NCBI GenBank assembly: GCA_016794985.1
Contig: JAEUIQ010000011.1
Span: 124,001-188,000, forward strand
Length of the DNA stretch: 64,000 nucleotides
From: Planctomycetaceae bacterium
GTDB taxonomy: Bacteria; Planctomycetota; Planctomycetia; Pirellulales; Pirellulaceae
Direction of reading: 5' to 3'
The position numbers and the translations under genes were made by a program. Shown here one piece after another: positions 34,194 to 44,302 of this stretch; position 1 is the stretch's first letter; every line of letters starts with the position of its first letter. The notes under the pieces are model-generated. The model was not told the DNA's origin. It was given only the letters and a program-made list of their open reading frames with translations, and did no database searches.

Positions 34194-34372
34194 CCGTCAA
34201 CCCTAAGGACGATCACAAAGTCGCAGGCGCGCGAAGAGTTTCGTTCGCTGATCGGAAACAACGCCCGAGGTTGGCGGGCGAGGTCACGTGGGCCGCGCCG
34301 CTGACCAGCTTTTGTTGCACGATGCGGTTGTTGAACATGAAGCCCGACGCCACGGATGAAATCCGCAAATCG

Positions 34373-35755
34373 CTAATCGCGCGGGTTGCGGTTGGACGGT
34401 TTGCGAGATTTAAATCCTGCGGGGCGCGATGCCTTGTGCGTAGCGGGGCCCGTGGTATTCCGACCGCGATCTTTACTCTTGCCAGTTGCACTGGGCGGCC
34501 GTTTGCCTTTACTTTTTCGGTTCTCGAATTCGACGCGGCGAAGTTCTTTGGAGCGCTGAACATCTTCCAAATGAATCGGACGACCGCTCGATATTTTGGT
34601 CGCAACTGGATTGATGTTGGATCGATCTCCCGGCGATGCGGATCCCGGACTGGGCGACGCTCGTTTCGCCAGCTGATCGTCCTGTTGGGCCATTCCCGAC
34701 TCGGCCTCGCGCGGCGGCCCAACTCGCCGCTTCTGTTTTGCTTCGGTCCGCGCCGCCAAGGCTTTTTTGGCTTTGGGACGCAACACGGTGCGCGGCGCTT
34801 GCCCTTTGGCTACTCGTTCAGCCCATTCTTTGAGTTCTTGGACTTCTTCATAGGTCAAGCGGCGATGGCTACCCGCAGGCAGGTCGCCCAATGCCAGTGG
34901 GCCAATCGCAACGCGAATCAGCCGCAAAACTTTGTGGCCAATCTTGGCCAACATGCGTCGAATCTCGCGGTTCTTCCCTTCGTCCAAGACCATCAATAAC
35001 TCGGCAGAATCCTTGTGGCGACGCCGGATTTCGACGTCCTTGACTTTGGCGACACCTTCCATCAAATGGACGCCATGCTTTAGTGTTTCCAAGTCTTCAA
35101 CTTTGGGTACGCCGCGGACGATGACTTGATAAACTTTTTCGACTCCAAAACTTGGATGCGTCAAGTATTGGGCCAAGGTCCCATCGTTGGTCACCAAGAT
35201 CAACCCTTCGCTGGACATGTCCAGTCGACCGACGTTGTAGACGCGTTGATGAGAACTGATCAAATCGACAACTCGCGGGCGTCCCGAAGGATCATGAGCG
35301 GTACTGAGGACGCCTTGCGGTTTGTTCAACATGAAGTACTGCAACCGCTCCGTGCGAACGCGTTGTCCGTCATAGGTTACAACATTCTTTTCTGGATCAA
35401 TTCGCGTTCCCAATTCGGTCACCACTTGATTGTCGACTTCGATTCGTCCCTCGACAATCAGCAATTCACAATCGCGGCGAGAGCCAACGCCGGCTGCTGC
35501 CAAAAACTTCTGCAATCGGATGGTCGAGGAGTCGACTGCGGGAACCGGAGTACGCTTTTTGAGTCGGCCACTGCGCTTGGCGCCTCTAGGACCATCAACA
35601 CCCGTTTTGCCACCATTCGATTTGCTACCGCCGCGTCCACCACGATCGGGTTGGCTGCCTTTTTGCTTGAAGGCGCGTCGCCCGGCGCCGGCTTTAGCAC
35701 GGGTCGGTTGATTGCGGTCCGTCGAAGAACGCGACGAGGAAGATTTTGCAGCCAT
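34373..35755 (-). CDS. RluB/RsuA-type pseudouridine synthase with long basic tails
   Basis: 460 residues from ATG 35755. An Arg/Lys/Gly-rich N-terminal tail of about 75 residues precedes an S4 domain (RLQKFLAAAGVGSRRDCELLI) and the synthase core (VGRLDMSSEGLILVTNDG, catalytic Asp in GRLD; GKNREIRRMLAKIGHKVLRLIRV). A basic, disordered C-terminal tail of about 140 residues follows. It is expected to modify 23S or 16S rRNA. Such tails are common in planctomycete and other large homologues. Confidence 0.92.
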   Translation of the reverse strand: MAAKSSSSRSSTDRNQPTRAKAGAGRRAFKQKGSQPDRGGRGGSKSNGGKTGVDGPRGAKRSGRLKKRTPVPAVDSSTIRLQKFLAAAGVGSRRDCELLIVEGRIEVDNQVVTELGTRIDPEKNVVTYDGQRVRTERLQYFMLNKPQGVLSTAHDPSGRPRVVDLISSHQRVYNVGRLDMSSEGLILVTNDGTLAQYLTHPSFGVEKVYQVIVRGVPKVEDLETLKHGVHLMEGVAKVKDVEIRRRHKDSAELLMVLDEGKNREIRRMLAKIGHKVLRLIRVAIGPLALGDLPAGSHRRLTYEEVQELKEWAERVAKGQAPRTVLRPKAKKALAARTEAKQKRRVGPPREAESGMAQQDDQLAKRASPSPGSASPGDRSNINPVATKISSGRPIHLEDVQRSKELRRVEFENRKSKGKRPPSATGKSKDRGRNTTGPATHKASRPAGFKSRKPSNRNPRD

Positions 35756-35832
35756 GAGTGTTGCCTGAAGTTTGTTTTGGATAATGGGGTGTGTTGTCGC
35801 ATCCGCGATGCATTAACGAGCGTGTCGCTATC

Positions 35833-37332
35833 TTAATTGGTCGCCAGCGACGATTGGGCTTCCGAAATACTAATGGCACGCATCAAACCGCGAGCTTTGT
35901 TCACCGTCTCTTCGTATTCGGCGGTGGCATTGCTATCCGCCACGATTCCGGCTCCGGCTTGCACGTAAGCCCGACCGTTCTGTAGCACGATCGTGCGCAA
36001 CGTGATGCAAGTGTCCATATTGCCGCGATAGTCCAGATAGCCGACCGCCCCGGCGTATGGTCCTCGTTTGTGTGGTTCCAAACTATCGATGATTTCCATC
36101 GCTCGAATTTTGGGAGCTCCGGAAACTGTCCCCGCCGGCAAGGTGGCCCCCAAAGCATCGAAACTGTCGCAATCCTCTCTTAGCTGCCCCACGACGGTCG
36201 ACGACAAATGCATGACGTGGCTATAACGTTCGACGATCATGATATCGGGCAAACGAATCGAGCCGACTCGTGCGACGCGGCCGACATCATTTCGTCCGAG
36301 ATCCACCAACATGACGTGCTCGGCGCATTCCTTGGGATCGGCACGCAACTCCTGCTCGAACTCGGAGTCCTGGGCCGGCGTCTTGCCGCGTGGTCGCGTG
36401 CCTGCCAGAGGTCGAACCGTGATCTCTTGGTCCACCACTCGGCACATGATTTCCGGACTGCTCCCGATGAGTGTTACTTCCGGTAGCTTCAAGAAGAACA
36501 TGAACGGACTCGGGTTCAAGACTCGTAGAGTGCGATACAATTCTAACGGATCGCAAGAGACCTCGGTCTGGAAGCGTTGGCTGATGACCACTTGGAATAT
36601 GTCACCGGCTTCAATGTACTCCACACACTTCCGCACGGCGGCTTCGAACTGTGGCTGAGTAAAGTTCGATACAAACTTCAAGTCGGGAGCCTGGTTGAAT
36701 TCGGCGCGCCGCGGTGGCAGTTCCAATTGCCGGTCCGTCAATCTCGCCTCCAGCGAATCCAATTGGTGTTGAGCCGCTTCGTACGCTGCTTCCCGCGAAG
36801 GATGTTTCTGCGGAGTTGCCAAGACAATCAAACTTAAAGTTTTGTAAACGTGATCGAAGACGACCAATTGGTCGAACAAGCCGAATGCCAAATCCGGCAA
36901 CTGCCGATCGTCAGGTGGTGCGTTCGGAAGTCTCTCAAAGTAACGCACGACGTCGTAGCCAAAGTACCCAATCGCACCGCCGGTGAGCGGCGGCAAGTCC
37001 GGGCGAGGAGCGACCGAGTATTTGGTGACTTGATCGCGCAGGTATTCCATGGGTTGCTGTAACTCGAACGACTCGGTTTTGCCGTCCGATTCCACACGAA
37101 CGACCTTTCCAGCAACCCTGATCACCGTGTGCGGGTCGACACCCAAGAATGAGTATCGACCAACCTTTTCGCCGCCAACGACACTCTCAAACAAACAAGC
37201 GTGTTCACAATCCCCCAGCCGGCGCAGCGCCAGTACCGGCGTTAGGCCATCGCTCAACAACGTCCTTGCCACCGGAATCTTGTCGTAGTGGGCAGCCAGA
37301 CTTAAGAATTCGCTCAATTCCAATATCGCCAC
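35833..37332 (-). CDS. trpE: Anthranilate synthase component I TrpE
   Basis: 499 residues from a GTG at 37332 (GCGGAAG upstream). CLFESVVGGEKVGRYSFLG resembles the tryptophan feedback site (ES..GRYS). The chorismate-binding half has IFQVVISQRF, PSPFMFFLKL, IGSSPEIMCRV, RPLAGTRPRG, LVDLGRNDVGRV and PAGTVSGAPKIRAMEII, all standard. It lies 15 bp behind the S1-domain gene. No trpG is in the window. Confidence 0.95.
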   Translation of the reverse strand: MAILELSEFLSLAAHYDKIPVARTLLSDGLTPVLALRRLGDCEHACLFESVVGGEKVGRYSFLGVDPHTVIRVAGKVVRVESDGKTESFELQQPMEYLRDQVTKYSVAPRPDLPPLTGGAIGYFGYDVVRYFERLPNAPPDDRQLPDLAFGLFDQLVVFDHVYKTLSLIVLATPQKHPSREAAYEAAQHQLDSLEARLTDRQLELPPRRAEFNQAPDLKFVSNFTQPQFEAAVRKCVEYIEAGDIFQVVISQRFQTEVSCDPLELYRTLRVLNPSPFMFFLKLPEVTLIGSSPEIMCRVVDQEITVRPLAGTRPRGKTPAQDSEFEQELRADPKECAEHVMLVDLGRNDVGRVARVGSIRLPDIMIVERYSHVMHLSSTVVGQLREDCDSFDALGATLPAGTVSGAPKIRAMEIIDSLEPHKRGPYAGAVGYLDYRGNMDTCITLRTIVLQNGRAYVQAGAGIVADSNATAEYEETVNKARGLMRAISISEAQSSLATN

Positions 37333-37347
37333 TTTACTTCCGCCTTC

Positions 37348-39342
37348 TCAGGAACCTGATGTTTTGGGAGCCAATGCCAAAGAAATTCGCCGATTGTCGA
37401 GATCCATTGACAAGACCATCACTTCGATTGTCGAGTCTTTGGGATACTGTTTCCAGACCAACTCGTGCACTCCTTCGGGAATTGTCGAGCGATGCAGGAG
37501 TCCAACCACATCCGGCCGCAACTCGACGAATAGTCCAAAAGGAGTCTGGCTTTGGATTCGCCCGATGACGGTCGTTTGTTGAACCAAGACGGTCAACTCT
37601 TCAGCGGCCCACGGATCAGGTTGCAGTCGTTTCCGGCTCAAATCGACCAAATCTACGGTACTTCGGCCACCACCGATCACCACAAATTCGTATTCTTGTC
37701 CCTCGTTCAAGAATAGCTTGAGTTTGGCTTGCGTTGTGCTCCAGGAAATCTCCTCGCGCGAGATTTTACCCATGACGGCGTTCCCAAGATCGATAATCGC
37801 AGACCTTGGCCCAACCGCGTGCACTCGGCCCAACACGCGCGACCCAACCGGATTGGCTTCCAAAAACCGCTTCAGAGCTGAAGGTGCTTTGGGATTTAGC
37901 AAGGGACGAGTGCCCAAGCGGCCGTCCGCTCGCCGAAAAAACTCGCCTTGAGTTTCCTCCCATTCTCGCATGGCTTGCGTGCTGCGAAACGCCTCGTGTT
38001 TGATCCAAACCCGAATCAGTTCGCGGACGGCTTCGGGAACCAACGCCAAAGGACCGCGTGGGTCGGCGATCTTCGCATGAATCGCGTGATGCAGGATTCC
38101 GCGAATGGTATACGCCAAGGATTCCAGGCTCGCCGGTTGACCGGACAAGCTCCGCCAAAACCGGAGTATCAAGTCGTGGTCCATCGGAACTTGGTGCTTC
38201 GCGGCCTGTCCACCAAAATGCGGAATCGCCGTTGCCAAAGCCCAAGGTGACAGAATCACAAAATGTTCCGGATTTCGAATCGTGTCCAGTTTCTGTTGGA
38301 GGTGCGCTTGTGTCGGCCCCAACGTCACTTGTACACGAGCCCCTCGTCGCCGTTGCAATCCAGGATAACGCACACGCAAGTCGGTCTTTTGCAAATAATC
38401 TTCGCACAACCGAGAAAGACTGGCATTGGGCTCGTGTTCGTTGACAATGTCGGCGATCAATTGCTCGGCAGCACGACTGAAACGCGGGGGTACCAACGGC
38501 GGATACTGGCCTGGTTTCCCACGCAACAGTCGAGGCAACATCCGCGACAGGTCGAGAAGGTCGCGGGCCAGATGTTCCAGCGCTAACCGAGCCCGCAGAT
38601 CTGTGACTCGATCAGTTTCGTCCATGTCGTTGAAGAAAAAACCAACTCCCCAACTACGGGCCGCCAAGACTTGATCCAATCGCAACGAAACCGGAGTCGG
38701 CAAATCTTGACTTACGACATAACGCAATGAACTGACGGGGACCAAGTCTTCAATGACTTCGGTCGCATCTTCACGTCCGTCCGGTCCGTCGTCTTCGGCA
38801 AGGATCGTGTCGATTGGTTCCAGTTCGATCTCGGCATTCGGCAACTCTTCGCCGTCGCGCGCGCTCAATGACGGTGCCTCGTGGAGGTTATCCTCCGAGT
38901 TGCTGTAGCTCGCTGCACCATCCTGCATCGCTGGAAGCGGTGGCACTGGCAAAGCGATCGCCACTTCCGATTCCATGGGCGGATCATTGGACGGATCACT
39001 GGGCGGCGGAACAGGGACAATGTTCGGGCGTTGTGATTCACGCGAATCCAGCGTTTGGATCTCAGCGTGAAACCAAATGTCGGTCTTGAATAGTTCCTCT
39101 CGGGTTTGGTCCAAGAGCGCGTGAACGGTTTTACGGCGCAAGCCTTCAGGATCAGGCAATCGCGATGTCTTCAACAAGAAGCGATAACTTCGCGCCAAGC
39201 CATGGCCGAATCGAGACTCGATCGCTAATCGTTTCAATTGGTCAGCCAACGTACCCTGTACATACGCGTTTTCCAGAGTTAACACAGTCTCCCGTAGATC
39301 TCGGAAAAACTGGTCTAACTCGTGAACTCGAATGCGGGGCAT
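37348..39342 (-). CDS. S1 RNA-binding domain protein with unknown N-terminal region
   Basis: 664 residues from ATG 39342 (TTG 39366 overlaps the preceding stop). The C-terminal third holds two S1-like modules: GSRVLGRVHAVGPRSAIIDL with MGKISREEI, and VIGRIQSQTPFGLFVELRPD with VGLLHRSTIP and ISLALAPK. The N-terminal 100 residues are helical; an acidic, proline-rich linker follows; the middle (RVTDLRARLALEHLARDLLDL, then HFGGQAAKHQVPMDHDL) is not recognised. A role in RNA binding or translation is inferred from the S1 modules and from its TrhO-RluA neighbour. Confidence 0.8.
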   Translation of the reverse strand: MPRIRVHELDQFFRDLRETVLTLENAYVQGTLADQLKRLAIESRFGHGLARSYRFLLKTSRLPDPEGLRRKTVHALLDQTREELFKTDIWFHAEIQTLDSRESQRPNIVPVPPPSDPSNDPPMESEVAIALPVPPLPAMQDGAASYSNSEDNLHEAPSLSARDGEELPNAEIELEPIDTILAEDDGPDGREDATEVIEDLVPVSSLRYVVSQDLPTPVSLRLDQVLAARSWGVGFFFNDMDETDRVTDLRARLALEHLARDLLDLSRMLPRLLRGKPGQYPPLVPPRFSRAAEQLIADIVNEHEPNASLSRLCEDYLQKTDLRVRYPGLQRRRGARVQVTLGPTQAHLQQKLDTIRNPEHFVILSPWALATAIPHFGGQAAKHQVPMDHDLILRFWRSLSGQPASLESLAYTIRGILHHAIHAKIADPRGPLALVPEAVRELIRVWIKHEAFRSTQAMREWEETQGEFFRRADGRLGTRPLLNPKAPSALKRFLEANPVGSRVLGRVHAVGPRSAIIDLGNAVMGKISREEISWSTTQAKLKLFLNEGQEYEFVVIGGGRSTVDLVDLSRKRLQPDPWAAEELTVLVQQTTVIGRIQSQTPFGLFVELRPDVVGLLHRSTIPEGVHELVWKQYPKDSTIEVMVLSMDLDNRRISLALAPKTSGS

Positions 39343-39362
39343 GTTGGGTCGTGGATCAGAAC

Positions 39363-41291
39363 TCAACGTGCCGCCCTCGCTTCCGTTGTCGAAGGTGCAT
39401 CGACCGACCAGCGCTTCGGCTCGCTATCCTCGAAATTCCACAGGCTGGCGTTGGTCCAAGCCGGAGGAGCCGTCTCCCAAGAATACTCGGCATCGGCGGA
39501 CGACGAGCCAAACGGATTGGGCAGTTCCAATTTCCAGGCATGAAGACAAAGGGGCGAGGCACCCGGTACCTTGCTGGCGTTGTGGCCCAGTTTGCGATCT
39601 GGCAAGTATGCCGTATCGCCGACAATCGGAAATCCCAAATCCCACAAGTGAATTCGGATTTGATTCGTCCTGCCCGTGATGGGTCGAGCTTCAACCATAG
39701 CCGAACCATCAGCGAATCTTTGCAAAACCCGGAATTGGGTTTCCGAAGGCAATCCGGCGTCTGCCACAACCCGCAAGCCGTCGTTTTCCGGACCGTCGCT
39801 GATCGGAGCCACCGATTGGAACGTGTCCTCAGGCGGGTGACCATAAACCCGAGCCAAGTACGTTTTCCGAACTTGATTCGCTTGAAACAACTGATGCAGC
39901 GCGGTCGCTGCTCGCCGATGCCGAGCAATGACCATCAGTCCGCTAGTGTCCGCATCCAAACGATGAACCAACTTCAGTCGTTGCGGACGATAGACTTGCT
40001 GCAACATCCACTCGAGAGTGTTCCGATTGAAACGACCGCAAGCATGGACTGGTAAAGGAGCTGGCTTCTCGACCACAACGATGTTGGCATCATCGAACAC
40101 GATCTTGATGTTGGCATTGACCTCTGGCTCCACGGTGTTGGGCAGTAGATGCCGCAGGCCCATCCCTTCACGGACAATCAAGTCGACACTCACGGGTTGA
40201 CCGCCCAACAACACGCGACCCGCAGCGATTGATTGTTCCCAACTGGATCGACCGACATGCGGATGCAGTTGGTCTAGAAAATCAATAACCCTCAATCCTG
40301 CAAATCGTTGCGGGACATTCAAGGGCCGCAAGTTATCGTACGGAGTTTTACCGGGTAAGTTCGCAGCGAAGGCGTTCAGCTCAAACTGCCGAGCTTGTCG
40401 CTGTCGCTTTTCGCGTTCCGCCACCAAGTTGCAACAATACGGGCACTGCACATTTGGAGTATAGAGTGGCGAGGCTTGGTCCGTCGGTGTGAGCGGATGT
40501 TGGCACGCGTAACACTGAGTCGTCGCGGTCTCCAACAAATGAGGGTCAAGTGCCACTCGCTTGTCGAACACGAAGCACTCGCCCTGCCAATGCGCTCCGC
40601 CAACTTCCTCGAAATACTTTAAGATGCCGCCATCCAACTGGTAGACTTCTTGGAAACCCAATTGTTCCATCAGCGGTCCAGCTTTTTCGCAGCGGATGCC
40701 ACCGGTACAAAACATGACCATTGGCTTGTCTTTCGTCTCCGGCGGCAAGTTGGCCGCTGCGGCCGGAAAGTCTCGAAAGTGATCGATGTTGATTGGCAAG
40801 GCGTTATTAAATGTGCCGATCTCGACTTCGTAATTGTTCCGTGTGTCCAACAGCGTCAACGGTCGACCAGCGTCCAGCCATTCCTTCAATTGTGCGGCGG
40901 GAATTTTTTTCGATGTGTAACGCGCGGGGTCAATACTTTCGACGCCAAACGCAATGATCTCTTGCTTGATCCGAACCAGCATTCGGGAGAATGGCTGATC
41001 GTTGCTAAAGGACTCTTTGGGCTGAATGTCCGCAAGACCGGGATAAGTTCGTAGATGGGCTACCAATTTGGCAATGGCCGCCGGAGGCCCCGCCACGAAG
41101 AAATTGATGCCCTCGCGACTGAGCAGGATGGTGCCTTTGATTTGCAACTGATCGCAAATCTGCCGCAATTCCTGCCGCATTTCGCCCAAATTGCCCAGTG
41201 GAACGAATTTGTAGCAGGAGAGGTTGAGAATTGCCGCCTCGTTCGGCTCGGGTTCGGTCCGATTTTCGGCCCAAATTGAAGAAACCATCAT
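39363..41291 (-). CDS. Fusion of TrhO-type rhodanese and RluA-type pseudouridine synthase
   Basis: 642 residues from ATG 41291. Residues 15-330 are TrhO (YceA; tRNA U34 hydroxylation): N-terminal acylphosphatase-like domain (INFFVAGP), rhodanese with FCTGGIRCEKAG (catalytic Cys), then a four-Cys zinc cluster (CYACQHPL..CPYC). Residues from about 345 are RluA-type: an S4-like helix region, VVEKPAPLPVHACGRF, LVHRLDADTSGLMV with catalytic Asp in HRLD, and ITGRTNQIRIHL. Both active sites look intact in one uninterrupted frame. The fusion joins two RNA-modifying activities. Confidence 0.93.
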   Translation of the reverse strand: MMVSSIWAENRTEPEPNEAAILNLSCYKFVPLGNLGEMRQELRQICDQLQIKGTILLSREGINFFVAGPPAAIAKLVAHLRTYPGLADIQPKESFSNDQPFSRMLVRIKQEIIAFGVESIDPARYTSKKIPAAQLKEWLDAGRPLTLLDTRNNYEVEIGTFNNALPINIDHFRDFPAAAANLPPETKDKPMVMFCTGGIRCEKAGPLMEQLGFQEVYQLDGGILKYFEEVGGAHWQGECFVFDKRVALDPHLLETATTQCYACQHPLTPTDQASPLYTPNVQCPYCCNLVAEREKRQRQARQFELNAFAANLPGKTPYDNLRPLNVPQRFAGLRVIDFLDQLHPHVGRSSWEQSIAAGRVLLGGQPVSVDLIVREGMGLRHLLPNTVEPEVNANIKIVFDDANIVVVEKPAPLPVHACGRFNRNTLEWMLQQVYRPQRLKLVHRLDADTSGLMVIARHRRAATALHQLFQANQVRKTYLARVYGHPPEDTFQSVAPISDGPENDGLRVVADAGLPSETQFRVLQRFADGSAMVEARPITGRTNQIRIHLWDLGFPIVGDTAYLPDRKLGHNASKVPGASPLCLHAWKLELPNPFGSSSADAEYSWETAPPAWTNASLWNFEDSEPKRWSVDAPSTTEARAAR

Positions 41292-41397
41292 CAAACGCCC
41301 AAATACAAGTCATTTTCGACCGGGTTCGCACTTTACGACCCGGTTGACCTTCAGTGTACGTTCGATCGATTGAAAATTAAAGAACGGTTAACGGCTT

Positions 41398-42855
41398 TCA
41401 CAGGTCGTCCGCCACAGAGGGTTGGTACTCGTCGAACTCGTCGAAACGCTGGGGAGCGCGATCTTCGAAGCGGGTGTAATCGGCCTGCCATACGAGTTCG
41501 ACGTCGCCCGTTGGGCCGTTTCGTTGCTTTTCGATAATGATGACCGCTTTGCCCTTTAATTCGGCCAGTGCCTCGGCGTTTCCTTTGTGATAGTACTCTT
41601 CGCGGTGCACGAACATAACGATGTCGGCGTCCTGTTCGATCGCCCCGGACTCGCGAAGATGGCTGAGTTTCGGGCGATGGTCGCGCGAGTCTTCCGCCTG
41701 TCGATTCAGCTGGGCCAAACACAGGATCGGCACTTTCAATTCACGAGCCATGCCTTTGAGTCGTCGCGCGATCTTGGCGACTTGCTCTTGCCGTGGGTCA
41801 TTCGGATTGTCTGGTTCGATCAATTGCAAGTAGTCGATGACAATCAGCCCCAATTTGTTATTCGATTGTCGCTTGACGCGACGGCCAGCGGCGGCGATTT
41901 CCGAGACAGTTCGCGACGGGGAATCATCCACAAAAAAAGGAGCCGAGGCGATCTTGGAGGCGGTTTTTGATAACTTCGATCGTTCCCCTTGGTTCAAGCT
42001 ACCATTTCGCAATTGATGGCCGTTGACGCGTGCTTCGGAGCACAGCATCCGATCGATCAATTCATTGGCACCCATTTCCAGACTGATGAACAAAGTCGGC
42101 TCGTTTTGGCGAATCGCCACGTTCGCCGCCACGTTCATGGCAAACGCGGTTTTACCCATGCTGGGACGCGCGGCCAAGATCAGCAATTCATTCTCGCGAA
42201 ATCCACCCGTCATTTCGTCCATCTTGGCGAAACCCGACTCGACGAAGCCTTCTAATCGCTCGCCTTTGATCCTTGCTTCCAAACGATCCATGAACGACGT
42301 CATGATTTCCCGCATGGGCTTGAGCGAGTTCGAGCTACGATTGTCAAGGATGTTAAAGATCTGCTGCTCCGCTTGGCTGAGGGCATCTTTTGGCACCACC
42401 TCTGGCAAATAGGCAGTACTCAAGATGTCGGTACTGGCCACAATCAGCTTCCGCAATGTCGCCTTGTTCGACACGATATCCGCGTAGTACTCGGCATGGG
42501 CGGCATTGTTCACCGAAGTAACCACGCGTGCAAAATAGCCGGCACCCCCAATCACGTCCCATTTCGATTTGGACTTGAGGTTTTCGCGAATAATCGTCGG
42601 ATCGACTTTTTTCCCTTCGTTGGAGCAATCGAGGATCGCTTCGTACAGGATTCGGTTCGCATCGTCGTAGAAATCGTCCGGACGCAGAATTTGAATGACG
42701 TTGTCCAGGACATCGGGCAAGAGAAAAATCGAGCCCAGAACTGCCGTTTCTGCCTCGATGCTGCTAGGCATCGGCCGCATCAGTACCGATTCATCAAAGT
42801 CCGGGTTGGGCTGATGCCCACCGGGCCGGTCGTTGTTCTTACGAGACTTCTTCAC
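41398..42855 (-). CDS. dnaB: Replicative DNA helicase DnaB
   Basis: 485 residues from a GTG at 42855 with GGGAG five bases before. PSSIEAETAVLGSIFL is the N-terminal domain, LILAARPSMGKTAFAMNVA the Walker A, and LIVIDYLQLIEP the Walker B; VPILCLAQLNRQAEDSRDHRP and DADIVMFVHR complete the RecA-like fold. Forms the hexameric helicase at forks. No dnaC is nearby. Confidence 0.96.
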   Translation of the reverse strand: MKKSRKNNDRPGGHQPNPDFDESVLMRPMPSSIEAETAVLGSIFLLPDVLDNVIQILRPDDFYDDANRILYEAILDCSNEGKKVDPTIIRENLKSKSKWDVIGGAGYFARVVTSVNNAAHAEYYADIVSNKATLRKLIVASTDILSTAYLPEVVPKDALSQAEQQIFNILDNRSSNSLKPMREIMTSFMDRLEARIKGERLEGFVESGFAKMDEMTGGFRENELLILAARPSMGKTAFAMNVAANVAIRQNEPTLFISLEMGANELIDRMLCSEARVNGHQLRNGSLNQGERSKLSKTASKIASAPFFVDDSPSRTVSEIAAAGRRVKRQSNNKLGLIVIDYLQLIEPDNPNDPRQEQVAKIARRLKGMARELKVPILCLAQLNRQAEDSRDHRPKLSHLRESGAIEQDADIVMFVHREEYYHKGNAEALAELKGKAVIIIEKQRNGPTGDVELVWQADYTRFEDRAPQRFDEFDEYQPSVADDL

Positions 42856-43163
42856 CAGGGCTCCCTCTCCGAGTGGAAAACGGTAGCTTGTCGTGCCGAT
42901 TGCCCAGGGTTTGTGCAGGTTTCAAAACTTGGAACAGACGGCGTCGACTACCAACAGCACCGGCCCGCAAGCGTTGCGGGGACGGTTGGTAATAATCCCA
43001 GAATTCAATCTCGAGTCTAGCGGGTAGACCGAATTTGGAAAAACTCGTCTTGGGATTTGGACCCGGTCCTTGTAACATGCGTCAATGGTCGGTTTCAGGA
43101 ATCTGGGAAAATCCCGGAATCTCCTGCCGTGCAGACGTTTTTTGGCTCGACAAGGGATGGTCG
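42856..43163. other. Gap between dnaB and lpxD, one small hairpin
   Basis: No gene. CCCGCAA (42964-42970) and TTGCGGG (42974-42980) form a hairpin. The divergent promoters of dnaB and lpxD should be here; none is clear enough to call. Confidence 0.4.
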
Positions 43164-44291
43164 ATGAAAAGCCTTACGATCAATCAGATTGCCGCTGTGG
43201 TGTCGGGAACCGTCATTGGGGACGGAAATCTGGCCATTACCGGAGCAGCACCCATCCGAGACGCCGGCGCGGGCGACATCACTTTGGCAGATGATCCGCG
43301 ATACGCCAGCAAGTTAACCGATTGTCCTGCAGTTGCAGTCATTCGTCCTCTAGAGTTTCCAGCCTGCGACAAGACTTGCGTCGTCGTGTCCGATGTACAC
43401 GCGGCCTTCGCCAAATTGGTCAAGTTTTTTGACCCGCCCGTCCGCGACACGTTTCGCGGTATCAGTCCACATGCTTCGATTTCGGTCACCGCGCGAATTG
43501 GCCGTGATTGTGTCATCGAACCGTTCGCTGTGATTGGCGATCATGTCGAGCTCGGGGATCATGTCCATGTCGGTGCCGGATCGGTCATCGAATCGGCCTG
43601 CCGCATTGGTGACCGCACGCGAATATTTGCGCGTTGCGTCCTGTATGCGAAGACTGAAGTGGGCTGTGACTGCCGAATCCACGCCGGTGCGGTGCTGGGG
43701 GCGGATGGTTTCGGCTACAACACCCGCGAAGGTCGGCACGAATTGTCGGCCCAATTGGGCAATGTTGTGATCGGCGACGATGTCGAGATTGGAGCGAACT
43801 CCACCATCGACCGCGGAACGTACAACGCGACGGTCATCGGGTCGGGAACCAAGATCGATAACTTGGTGATGATCGCCCACAACAATCGCTTAGGAAAACA
43901 CAACTTGATCTGCAGCCAAGTCGGCATCGCCGGTAGTTGTCGCACCGGCGATTATGTGGTGATGGCCGGCCAAGTTGGAATCGGCGATCATGTGGACATT
44001 GGTGCGCAAACGACTCTGGCGGCCCAATGCGGTGTCATGAATCATATCCCGGCGAAGAGTGTCTACGTGGGTAGCCCAGCCCTACCCATCAAAGAGCAAC
44101 TTAAGAATTGGGCGGTTCTGGGGAAGATCAGCGAGTGGTACCAGAAATGGAAAGACATGCTGCGGCGAATTGAACACATCGAACGAATTTTGCATCAAGT
44201 CGAAGTCCCAGAAGCTCCGGCAAACAGTAGTACTCGGCCCGCCGCTCCAGCTACTTCCTCGAGCGTTGAATCGTCACGCCGAGTGGCTTGA
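43164..44291 (+). CDS. lpxD: UDP-3-O-acylglucosamine N-acyltransferase LpxD
   Basis: 375 residues from ATG 43164 (open upstream to 43035). SLTINQIAAVVSGTVIGDG is the uridine-binding domain, then hexapeptide repeats of a left-handed beta helix (SVTARIGRDCVIEPFAVIGDH, GAVLGADGFGYN) with MIAHNNRLGKHNLICSQVGIAGS containing the catalytic His. It adds the second acyl chain in lipid A synthesis. Twelve bases before lpxI, so probably one operon. Confidence 0.95.
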   Translation: MKSLTINQIAAVVSGTVIGDGNLAITGAAPIRDAGAGDITLADDPRYASKLTDCPAVAVIRPLEFPACDKTCVVVSDVHAAFAKLVKFFDPPVRDTFRGISPHASISVTARIGRDCVIEPFAVIGDHVELGDHVHVGAGSVIESACRIGDRTRIFARCVLYAKTEVGCDCRIHAGAVLGADGFGYNTREGRHELSAQLGNVVIGDDVEIGANSTIDRGTYNATVIGSGTKIDNLVMIAHNNRLGKHNLICSQVGIAGSCRTGDYVVMAGQVGIGDHVDIGAQTTLAAQCGVMNHIPAKSVYVGSPALPIKEQLKNWAVLGKISEWYQKWKDMLRRIEHIERILHQVEVPEAPANSSTRPAAPATSSSVESSRRVA

Positions 44292-44302
44292 AAGAGTGAT
44301 AG

